Shown: one piece after another, positions 8,635 to 15,872 of the stretch
Numbering within the stretch: the stretch's first letter is position 1
How the letters are laid out: each line of letters starts with the position of its first letter
Assembly (NCBI RefSeq): GCF_041276405.1
Contig: NZ_JBGGGT010000001.1
Span: forward strand, 1,372,501-1,436,500
DNA: 64,000 nt
Source of the DNA: Microvirga sp. TS319
GTDB taxonomy: Bacteria > Pseudomonadota > Alphaproteobacteria > Rhizobiales > Beijerinckiaceae
Direction: 5' to 3'
Notes under the pieces: generated by a model
The model's input: only the letters and a program-made list of their open reading frames with translations
Told to the model about the DNA's origin: nothing
Databases searched by the model: none
Program-made: the position numbers and the translations under genes

Positions 8635-9486
8635 TCAATTCTTGGGCGAGACGTCGGTATTGAACCACTTCTCGCTTAGTTTCCGCACCGTTCCGTCGGC
8701 GATGGCTGCTTGAATGGCACTGTCGAACAAATCACGCAGATCCATGTCAGCGTGCCTGACACCGACGGCGACACCGTCGCCAAGAAGGCCGCCGACGAAG
8801 GATGGGCCGGCCTGCACGAGATCAGCCATTTCGGGCTTGGCGAGGCTGGCATTCATGGCGATGACCGTCTCGAAAACCAGATCAATGCGGCCGGCCGCGA
8901 GATCAAGATCGTGCTGATCGGTGGTCTTGTACTCGCGGATGTCGACGAGGCCCCTGAAGTACTTTTCCGCGAAGGCCGAATTGGTGCTCGAGGTCTGAAC
9001 CCCGACGGTCTTGCCCTTCAGCAGCGCCTTCATCTCCTCGATGGCAGCCGTCGCTTTCTCTTCGTTGGCGGAGATATCGAGCAAGGTATTCGCATGGGGC
9101 AGCTTGGCGAGGGGCGACGTCTTCACAACGGCAAAGCCGTTTGGCGGCTTGGCGTAGGGCCGCGAGAATCCAATCGCCTTGAGCCGTTCGGAGGTTTTGC
9201 TCATGCCAGCCATGATGGCGTCGTACTTCTTGGCCTGGAGAGCCGGGATGATTCCGTCCCAATCCTGCGCCACGATCTCGCACTCGACCTTCATGCGGGC
9301 ACACAGATCGTTAGCCAGATCAATCTCGAAGCCGTCGAGCTTGCCTCCGGGCCGGGTGAAGTTCCATGGCTCGTAGGCGCCCTCCGTCGCGATTTTCACT
9401 TTCGTCCACTTCGTCTGCGCCTCGACAGCCGGAGCGATCATAAGGGCCGCGCATGCAGCTAGCCACAGGGTGGTCTTCTTGGACAT
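8635..9486 (-). CDS. polar amino-acid ABC transporter substrate-binding protein (family 3)
   Basis: The 283-residue product has a signal peptide (MSKKTTLWLAACAALMIAP, cleavage likely after VEAQ) and a family 3 periplasmic binding fold: VKIATEGAYEPWNFTRPGG, LDGFEIDLANDLCARM, QDWDGIIPALQAKKYDAI and MAGMSKTSERLKAIGFSRPY are hallmarks of lysine/arginine/opine-type binding proteins. It would deliver amino acids to an inner-membrane importer, but no permease or ATPase gene is nearby, so it is an orphan. The LysR gene 52 bases upstream probably controls it and the M28 peptidase. Confidence 0.92.
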   Translation of the reverse strand: MSKKTTLWLAACAALMIAPAVEAQTKWTKVKIATEGAYEPWNFTRPGGKLDGFEIDLANDLCARMKVECEIVAQDWDGIIPALQAKKYDAIMAGMSKTSERLKAIGFSRPYAKPPNGFAVVKTSPLAKLPHANTLLDISANEEKATAAIEEMKALLKGKTVGVQTSSTNSAFAEKYFRGLVDIREYKTTDQHDLDLAAGRIDLVFETVIAMNASLAKPEMADLVQAGPSFVGGLLGDGVAVGVRHADMDLRDLFDSAIQAAIADGTVRKLSEKWFNTDVSPKN

Positions 9487-9538
9487 CGTCGTCTCCGTGT
9501 CAGGTAATCAGGTTTCGTTCTTGTCGTCAGCGTCAGCG

Positions 9539-10447
9539 TCAGCCGTCGCCGGCCTCTTCGTAAGTGCGTAAGGACTCCTCGAGCGTGGCAAGGAAGGCCG
9601 CCGCCACCTGCGATGCTGGCCGCTGCGGTTGAAAAATCAGGAATTCGTAGAAGAGCGCGGGTGCGAAGGGCCTGACGGCCAGGCCGCGGCTCTCGAAGAG
9701 CGATGCAGTGATGGGGTCAAAGATGGCAGCGCCGAGGCCCCGCAGGACGAGTTCACCTTCAGTGGCGCTCATGTCCACTTCGGCCGCAACCGTCCATTCA
9801 CTTTCGGCCTCATCGAAGAGCCGCCGCAGGGAATGGTGGAACGGGCGATCCTGCGCTGGGACGATCAGCGGATGCCCCGAAAGATCCCGAGGCGTGATGA
9901 CAGATTTTTGGGCGAGGGGATGGCCAGGCGGCAGCGCGCAGACGGATGACAGCCGATGCCGGCTCATGTTGAGGAAGCGCCTGTCGAGCGGCGGCTCGGC
10001 CAGACCGATGTCGAAGGCCTGCGCCAGCGCCATCTCGTTCAGGCGCGGCGAGTTGGCAGTCTGCAAGCGGACATGGACATCGGGGTGAGCCAGCCGGAAC
10101 GCGGCGATGACCGGCGGCAGAATCGCGGTCGCGCCCAAGGGATGACTGATGAGATGGAGTGCTCCGGCCCGGTTATGCTGAATCTCCTCAGCGAGATCAG
10201 CGAGCCGCGCCAAACCCGAGAGTGCACTCCGGGTCGCCTCGTAGAACCGGATTCCCTCCGGCGTCGGGCGTGAGCGTCCCTTGGCATGCTCGAACAGCGG
10301 AAAACCCACGCGCCGCTCCAGGCGCTGGATCGCGTTGGTCACAGCAGGTTGCGAAATGCCGAGACGCTCAGCCGCACGCGTGACTGCTCCAAGCTCGATT
10401 ACGAGCCGAAAAGCCTCCAGATGACCGCTCTCAAAGTTATAACTCAT
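9539..10447 (-). CDS. LysR family transcriptional regulator
   Basis: About 302 residues from MSYNFESGHLEAFRLVIE. The N-terminal helix-turn-helix (GAVTRAAERLGISQPAVTNA) and the linker are followed by the type 2 periplasmic-binding-like effector domain (GALHLISHPLGATAIL onward). The longer start at 10465 adds MMGYHS; I prefer the ATG at 10447. A repeated 14-base element overlaps this start and recurs upstream, suggesting autoregulation. It lies directly upstream of the amino-acid binding protein on the same strand, rather than divergent as is common for LysR genes. The effector is presumably an amino acid or a derivative. Confidence 0.9.
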   Translation of the reverse strand: MSYNFESGHLEAFRLVIELGAVTRAAERLGISQPAVTNAIQRLERRVGFPLFEHAKGRSRPTPEGIRFYEATRSALSGLARLADLAEEIQHNRAGALHLISHPLGATAILPPVIAAFRLAHPDVHVRLQTANSPRLNEMALAQAFDIGLAEPPLDRRFLNMSRHRLSSVCALPPGHPLAQKSVITPRDLSGHPLIVPAQDRPFHHSLRRLFDEAESEWTVAAEVDMSATEGELVLRGLGAAIFDPITASLFESRGLAVRPFAPALFYEFLIFQPQRPASQVAAAFLATLEESLRTYEEAGDG

Positions 10448-10523
10448 TGAATGATAACCCATCATCCAGTAAATAAAGGGCTATTTTTTCAGTTAAGGCA
10501 ACCGAAAAGAAAGTTATAACTCA
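10433..10523. promoter_or_regulatory. duplicated 14-base element at the lysR start
   Basis: AAAGTTATAACTCA occurs at 10433-10446, overlapping the lysR start codon, and identically at 10510-10523. Each contains the dyad GTTATAAC. The spacing of 77 bases and the location fit a LysR recognition and activation site pair. The intervening sequence is AT-rich, in keeping with a promoter. Confidence 0.5.
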
Positions 10524-10710
10524 AGCTCGTTGGATTGATCCCTGTTTTTTGAACGGCTCCAAACTCGGGGATCAGATGAGGGTTTCCACCATTAGGGGGC
10601 AGCACAAGATCTGTTCCTGATTATACGCTAAGCTAGAACGAACAAAGAACCTTCATTTTCGTCCGGTCAGATCATGCGGCGCGGGCCATGGCCTTCGGCA
10701 GTCGCAAGGG

Positions 10711-11500
10711 GACCTATGGCGGAAACTGGGTGATGACGGTGTGAGAAGGGCGGCGTATCGAGGCGGGTGTCGAGCCTGCCAGAACCTCTTCGAGAGAGCG
10801 AGACGCCATGAACGAGACTACCAATGTTTTCCGCTTTCGTCAGCCCGATACGATTGACGATCCTCTGACGGATATTCTTCGAGCTGGTGCTCGCAAGTTA
10901 CTGGCCCAAGCCATTGAGATCGAGGCTGAGGCCTATCTTGCCAGCATGCGCGACTTGAGGCTGCCGGATCTTTCCCGGCACCCATCATCAGCGCTGCTGG
11001 CTGCACAAGACCGCCAATGTGCTCAACAAAGTGCCGAAGTCGGTGCAGCCCGGCATGAAGGCGGCCCTGCGCGAGATCTACCTCGCCCCGACCCGCGCCC
11101 AAGCCGAAGTCGCTGTTGATCTGTTTGAGGGCGCGTATGGGGCGCGCTATCCCAAGGCGGCGGAGTGCGTGCGCAAGGACCAGCGGGCGCTGATGGCCTT
11201 CTATGATTGGCCCGCTGAGCATTGGATCCATCTGCGGACGACAAATCCCATTGAAAGTGGGTTCGCGACGGTGCGGCATCGGACCGTGCGCACCAAGGGC
11301 TCGTTGTCGCCAACCACCGCCCGGCTGATGGTGTTCAAGCTGGTGATGGCAGCCGCGAAAAACTGGCGTCGGCTGATGGGCGAAAACCAGTTGCCGAAGG
11401 TCATCGCGGGTGTCAGGTTTAAGGACGGCAGTGAGGTCATTCCGATGCCGACAAACAGCGCCGCCTGACCGGCCCTGTCACCTAAAATCCGTCATAGCTC
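10711..11500 (+). mobile_element. IS256 family element with internal deletion
   Basis: The left end TATGGCGGAAACTGGGTG (near 10715) is an imperfect inverted copy of the right end, which reads on the minus strand as TATGACGGATTTTAGGTG (near 11477-11495). Between them lies a transposase gene that has lost its middle. The element is about 790 bases, whereas complete IS256-type elements are usually about 1.3 kb. Confidence 0.65.
10808..11468 (+). pseudogene. IS256 family transposase, internally deleted
   Basis: The N-terminal piece MNETTNVFRFRQPDTIDD through IEIEAEAYLASMRDLRL is followed at about 10968 by FPGTHHQRCWLHKT in another frame, then NVLNKVPKSVQPG and the conserved C-terminal TTNPIESGFATVRHRT (with the third acidic residue) and KVIAGVRFKDG. 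Roughly 200 central residues, including the first two catalytic aspartates, are gone, so the enzyme is dead. The open frame from 11019 alone encodes the last 149 residues. Confidence 0.85.
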
Positions 11501-11536
11501 TCCTCCTTCGGCTCAATAGCCATACTTCAGGGAGGA

Positions 11537-11813
11537 TCACTTTTCAGGAGGCAGACCACTGCGCTTGAGGCGGCGGGCATAGTCCGGTCCAAACTTCAGA
11601 GCCCAGCGGCGGACGGTCTCATAGGAGACCGCAGTACCGCGTGCGAGCAGCATCTCTTCGATCAACCGCAGGCTCAGAGGAAACCTGAAGTACAACCAGA
11701 CCGCATCGGCGATGATCTCAGGTGGAAAACGATGGCGCTTGTAGCTGACGGGCTTGGTCATGGCAGTCGATCTACACGGCCCGCCGTCAGGACCGAGTTA
11801 ACCTGACAACACC
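11537..11813 (-). mobile_element. IS6-like element remnant (transposase N-terminus)
   Basis: The minus-strand frame 11761-11537 encodes 74 residues: MTKPVSYKRHRFPPEIIADA, then RFPLSLRLIEEMLLARGTAV (helix-turn-helix) and YETVRRWALKFGPDYARRL, ending in a foreign tail. This is the DNA-binding N-terminus of an IS6-type transposase; the whole DDE catalytic domain is missing. The terminal repeat GGTGTTGTCAGGTTAACTC lies on the minus strand up to 11813. The truncated side faces the IS256 remnant, whose arrival may have removed the rest. Confidence 0.8.
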
Positions 11814-11835
11814 GCCTCGCCATGGGCAGAGCGGC

Positions 11836-13110
11836 CTAGCGGACCATTGGGATCAAGGCGGCATCAGGAAAGCAGGTCTCCTCACGTTGATTTCGCGCTT
11901 GCCAGTGGCCGAAGGCAGTGCGGGTTGCAAAACCCACCAGACCATCGACTTTTCCGACATCATGACCCTGGGCCTTCAGGCGCCTCTGCATCGTCCAAAT
12001 ATCGCCTCGCTTCATAGGACCTATTGGCCTCCACGCTGTCAGAAAGCTGGCGCCGCCACGCAGCCGGTCGGCCAGATGGCCGATGAACAGCGCATAGAGA
12101 TCGGACTCGTTGTACTGCTTGAGCACATAGAAATTCTCCGACACCAGAAAAGCCGGTCCCAGGCGTCCGGCTGGCATCAGCAAGAACGCGGCTGCATCGC
12201 TGTTCTCGTCTGACAGGGACGTGTGATCGGCACGCGTGAGCCCAAGCTGGGACCACTCCTTCAGCGGCTTGCCCTGCAAGGGCCCTTCCAGGGTGCAGGA
12301 GACGCTTGCCGGAACATGGACCTCGATCCCCCAGCCCCACGCTCGCTTCCAGCCATGTTCGCGTAGATAGTTCGCAATGGAACCGAGGCTGTCGGGCACC
12401 GAGCGCCAGATGTCACGTCGACCGTCCCCATCCGCATCAACAGCGTAGCGCAAGAACCTCGATGGCAGAAGCTGCGGCTGCCCCATGGCCCCTGCCCACG
12501 AGGACAGCAAGGTCTCCTCTGGCCAGTGATTCTGCTCGAGGATCAGCAGCGCCGCCAGGAGCTCTGGGTAGTAGAGAGCGCGCTGTCGGCCCATGAAGGC
12601 CTGCGTGGCCAGAGCCCTCATGGCATGGTGCTTGGGCCTGACGCGGCCGAAATGCGTCTCGCGGCCCCAGATCGCGACAAGGATTTCGCGCGGTACGCCA
12701 TAGCGCTGCTCCAGTTCGTCGAGAATGGCGGCCCACTTGTCCAGAAGGGTTCGCCCGGCTCTCGCGAGCAAGGTGAGTTGGTCTTCCGAGAAGTAGCGGC
12801 CGGGGCTCTGGAACTCGGCTTGCCGCTGATCATCAGGCAGGGGCTCTTGGCCGGGAGGCAGCAGTTCTGGCAAACTCCAGTCGAGCGTGAGGGTCGCAAC
12901 GGCACGGTCGAACGTCTCGCGCGACACGCCCTGCTTTTGCGCAACGGGCCAGACAGTAACCGCCAGCCACTCGCGGAACTGAGCCTGAGCCTGTTGCCGT
13001 GTGTCTGATTGCTGCGCCTGCGCAGGCGAGCGCTCTGCGGCAGCAAGGGCGCAGAGAAGGATCATGACCAAGGCTGCAAGCATGCGGCACAGGTAACGGG
13101 CGAGCATCAC
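11836..13110 (-). CDS. lytic murein transglycosylase, MltB-like, with peptidoglycan-binding domain
   Basis: The 424-residue product cleaves the glycan strand of peptidoglycan with formation of 1,6-anhydro-muramyl ends. A hydrophobic export signal (MLAALVMILLCALAAAE) directs it to the periplasm; no lipobox cysteine is evident. The catalytic glutamate lies in AIWGRETHFGR, followed by the family motifs SSWAGAMGQPQLLPSRFL and AVDADGDGRRDIW. The C-terminal 60-70 residues (GDIWTMQRRLKAQGHDVG, DGLVGFATRTAFGHWQ) form a PG_binding_1 domain. It is adjacent, on the same strand, to a penicillin-binding protein 144 bases upstream, so the two may act together in wall remodelling. It is full length. Confidence 0.92.
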   Translation of the reverse strand: MMLARYLCRMLAALVMILLCALAAAERSPAQAQQSDTRQQAQAQFREWLAVTVWPVAQKQGVSRETFDRAVATLTLDWSLPELLPPGQEPLPDDQRQAEFQSPGRYFSEDQLTLLARAGRTLLDKWAAILDELEQRYGVPREILVAIWGRETHFGRVRPKHHAMRALATQAFMGRQRALYYPELLAALLILEQNHWPEETLLSSWAGAMGQPQLLPSRFLRYAVDADGDGRRDIWRSVPDSLGSIANYLREHGWKRAWGWGIEVHVPASVSCTLEGPLQGKPLKEWSQLGLTRADHTSLSDENSDAAAFLLMPAGRLGPAFLVSENFYVLKQYNESDLYALFIGHLADRLRGGASFLTAWRPIGPMKRGDIWTMQRRLKAQGHDVGKVDGLVGFATRTAFGHWQARNQREETCFPDAALIPMVR

Positions 13111-13254
13111 GAGCGTCCTTGTGCATCGTGCGAAAAGTGGATCCGGTTTTCACTGACGTGGCCCTTCGGGTGCGCACCCAACGATGCGATCTTCCAGAGA
13201 GTGAAGCGTGGCATGATCTCGAGGAAACTACATCGGGTCGACGTCTGGAGGGCC

Positions 13255-15174
13255 TTATGTCCTTTTCTCCTTGAGGGGCATCTCTCGAACTGATGGAGTT
13301 CCTAGCCTGTTCACGGCCTGCGAAAGAGAGGAGAGCCAATCAACAATCTTGCCCCGCTCAAGACCTCTCTTGGAGCGGGCGCTCGCGAGGCGCTGCTCTT
13401 CAAGCCTCTGTTGGCGCTCGGCCGATTCATTTACAGCAGCGGCAACACGCCCGAAGTAGGCAGCGGGAGCGCCCGCACCGGCAAGAGCAGGGCCGGTTTC
13501 ACCGCGGCGGCGCCCCATCCAGACGCCAAGCACTCGCTGCTCGCTCCAGCCGATAAACCAAGCATCGGTGTTCCCGGTTGAGGTGCCGGTCTTGCCATAG
13601 GCGGGCCAGTGCCTCAACCGCGCCGCGCGTCCGGTCCCATTCTGGACGACTTCACGTAGAACCGACCGTGTTAGCTCGACACACTTCTCCGGGATAATCC
13701 TCTCTCGCATAGGAGTGAGAAAGTCGGCCCGGACTTGGCCCCGGCCATCAACCACCGCCAGCACGCCAGATGGGTCGACACGGAAGCCGCCATTGGCCAC
13801 CGCCGTATAGGCTGCCGTCATGGCCATGACATTGCTCGAGGAGGAGCCGAGGATAAATCCTGCATCAGCCGCAGGACCGGGATCGATACCGATGCGCCGG
13901 CTGACGTCGGCTACAGTGTCAATTCCGATCTCTTGTGTCAGTCGCACGGCCGCCGCATTGCGCGATGAAGCAATGGCTTCCTTCAGCGTCGTCTGCCCTC
14001 GATAGCCGAGTGCGCCGTTCGACGGCCAGGTCGCTGTAAGCGGCTGGTCTAAGACCCGGCTCTCCGGTGTCTTGCCGGCCACACAGGCGGCTACTAGAAG
14101 CGCCAGCTTGGCTGTCGAGCCGACCTGAACATTGGCTTTCAGCGCGTTGTTGAACTGGCGCTGAGACCAGTCAATCGAGCCGATCATCGCCTGCACCCGT
14201 CCATTCGGTGCCATCATCACCGCGCCCGCATCATATGCAGGCGGAACGGCGCCTTCCTTGACCATCGTACTGAGATGCTGCTCGGCCAAGTGCTGGATCC
14301 GCGGGTTCAAGGTGACGAAGAACCGGATCGTCTCGCCCGGCTGAACGTACCTCTCGCCCCAGGTCTCGACCACCCATTCCGTAAACGCCTGCGGCTGGAT
14401 CTTGAACTCCGGCAACATGCCGGGGCGGATCCCGGCCGCTTCGGCCTGACGGCGCTCCTTGTCTGTGATCAGGCCCTGCTCGGCCATGAGCTTCAACACG
14501 AGAAGCGCTCGTTCATGTGCCCGCTCCCGGGTCGTTTCGCGGAGCGGGTTGAGCCGCGCCGGCGCTTTGACCATTCCGGCCAGCAGAGCGGCCTCGTAGA
14601 GGGTCAGATCCTTGGGCTCCTTGCGGAAGTAGTGACGGCTCGCCCGGTACAGCCCGACGATATCGCGTCCGCCGAACTCGACCTGGTTGAGATAGGCGGC
14701 CAGAAGCTGCTCCTTCCCGACCGCTTCATCAAAGGGGCCTGCATACCAAACCTCGGCACCTTTGCGCTCGATACGCGTCAGGACGTCACTGGCGCGCAGA
14801 TCGTGAAACACCAGGTTCTTGAGGAGCTGCATCGGGATCGTGCTGCCGCCACGAGTCAGGCCGCCTTTGAGCACGGACAGAAGCGAGACGACATCAACCC
14901 CGCCGTGGTCGAAGTAGCGCCTATCTTCGACGGCCACAATCGCCTGCTTCATCACCTTCGGGATCTCTGAGGGGGTGAGAACGACCGGGCAGCGGCAGTA
15001 GGCGTCCCATCCGGTATTGGTGCGGGTGACCATCACTTGTGGTGAGGCCACCAAGAGGCGGAGGGACCGCGGCTGGAGATCCCAGAAGTGCACCGGCTCT
15101 ACGGCTTGTGCGGCGGGTTCAGGGGAGAGGCTGGCAAGCAGGAGTGCAGTGGCGAATGCCAGAGCGCGGGTCAT
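13255..15174 (-). CDS. class A penicillin-binding protein (GT51 plus transpeptidase)
   Basis: A bifunctional peptidoglycan synthase of 639 residues. The glycosyltransferase 51 domain comes first: AVEDRRYFDHGGVD with the catalytic glutamate, and GGSTIPMQLLKNL. The transpeptidase domain follows: the active serine in VQVGSTAKLALL (SxxK), SRN in AIASSRNAAA, and KTGTS in PAYGKTGTSTGN. Instead of a typical cytoplasmic segment plus membrane anchor, it begins with what looks like a cleavable signal (MTRALAFATALLLASLS to AAQA), so it may be periplasmic. It is shorter than most PBP1a proteins. Neighbouring an MltB-like lytic enzyme, it could be a specialised or strain-specific enzyme. Confidence 0.9.
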   Translation of the reverse strand: MTRALAFATALLLASLSPEPAAQAVEPVHFWDLQPRSLRLLVASPQVMVTRTNTGWDAYCRCPVVLTPSEIPKVMKQAIVAVEDRRYFDHGGVDVVSLLSVLKGGLTRGGSTIPMQLLKNLVFHDLRASDVLTRIERKGAEVWYAGPFDEAVGKEQLLAAYLNQVEFGGRDIVGLYRASRHYFRKEPKDLTLYEAALLAGMVKAPARLNPLRETTRERAHERALLVLKLMAEQGLITDKERRQAEAAGIRPGMLPEFKIQPQAFTEWVVETWGERYVQPGETIRFFVTLNPRIQHLAEQHLSTMVKEGAVPPAYDAGAVMMAPNGRVQAMIGSIDWSQRQFNNALKANVQVGSTAKLALLVAACVAGKTPESRVLDQPLTATWPSNGALGYRGQTTLKEAIASSRNAAAVRLTQEIGIDTVADVSRRIGIDPGPAADAGFILGSSSSNVMAMTAAYTAVANGGFRVDPSGVLAVVDGRGQVRADFLTPMRERIIPEKCVELTRSVLREVVQNGTGRAARLRHWPAYGKTGTSTGNTDAWFIGWSEQRVLGVWMGRRRGETGPALAGAGAPAAYFGRVAAAVNESAERQQRLEEQRLASARSKRGLERGKIVDWLSSLSQAVNRLGTPSVREMPLKEKRT

Positions 15175-15557
15175 TGGAGGCCCTATGACGCGCCGACCGA
15201 TTCGGCGCCCAAGTCTTCAACAAACACGAAGACTATGGCTGAAACCGGTATGACGTTAAGGTCAAGCTGCCTCACGCATACCGAAGCCGGGCGGACCGCC
15301 GGCTCTCTTCTTCGAATGCGGACAAGGTCTCAGGTTCTCGAGAACCTTCGCTAGACATGGGCAACTCGGCCTCTGTTGGAAGGGGTTGCACGATTGCCTG
15401 ACAACCGGAAAGGACTGTGCCCCTCCCCCTCGCCAGCAGGATCTGAGAAGTTCAGAGCCAGCACTCCACCTGAGCGGAAACCCAATTCCTTGGCAGCTAT
15501 ACGGTTGCTGGGCTGCTGAAGGCTTTTCTCAATGTGCCGGTAAGTCATTGAGAACGA
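15175..15557. other. intergenic stretch upstream of the penicillin-binding protein gene
   Basis: No supported gene lies here. It contains a perfect 16-base palindrome at 15332-15347 and presumably the promoter of the minus-strand gene starting at 15174. Translated frames across 15351-15812 are shadows of the tRNA remnant (they show the familiar GSWVRVPARSP of a T-arm read as protein). Confidence 0.5.
15332..15347. promoter_or_regulatory. perfect 16-base palindrome AGGTTCTCGAGAACCT
   Basis: The sequence is its own reverse complement with no spacer. It lies about 160 bases before the penicillin-binding protein start and could be a dimeric repressor operator. A chance occurrence cannot be excluded; no second copy is seen nearby. 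Confidence 0.4.
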
Positions 15558-15609
15558 TGGTGAGCGCGCTGGGACTCGAACCCAGGATCCTCTGATTAAA
15601 GTTAGATCC
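15558..15609 (-). pseudogene. 3' half of a tRNA-Lys-like sequence (possible attachment-site remnant)
   Basis: On the minus strand the sequence reads CTTTAATCAGAG, then CTGGGTTCGAGTCCCAG (a perfect five-pair T-arm with its seven-base loop) and CGCGCTC ACCA, the acceptor 3' strand. This matches the anticodon-arm-to-CCA half of a tRNA-Lys of this bacterial group, except that the anticodon loop lacks one T. The 5' half (an acceptor strand GAGCGCG with D-arm) is not present upstream. Such 3' tRNA fragments are typical scars of tyrosine-recombinase integration. Confidence 0.7.
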
Positions 15610-15872
15610 TCTTTTCGGCTTTCAGGCCAGCGGCCGCCGCTTCCAGGTCTGGTCTGAGGGAGTGGGTCAGCAGCCCAACGGACCGGCGGGGCTTTCCGCT
15701 GCGGATAGGGACCGGAACAAGATCTCTCAACGATGGGGGGACAGCTCCCGCTCCCGACAATGCCATGGTAAGCACTGTATTGGACGGACGATAGGGAGCG
15801 GAGATCCTTCAATCAAGATGCAATTCCCACAGGCGTCGCGTTTTGGGCCGCACTCAAGCAGGAGTTCGCAGC

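Noticed and set aside
9520..9545. Short tandem GTCAGC repeats
   Set aside because: Only three copies across the lysR end; no evidence of function.
15558..15633. A complete tRNA-Lys gene
   Set aside because: The 5' acceptor strand and D-arm are missing, and the anticodon loop lacks a base, so only a 3' half is supported.
15351..15812. A minus-strand frame with GSWVRVPARSP
   Set aside because: This peptide is the usual translation of a tRNA T-arm; the frame is an artefact over the tRNA-Lys remnant.
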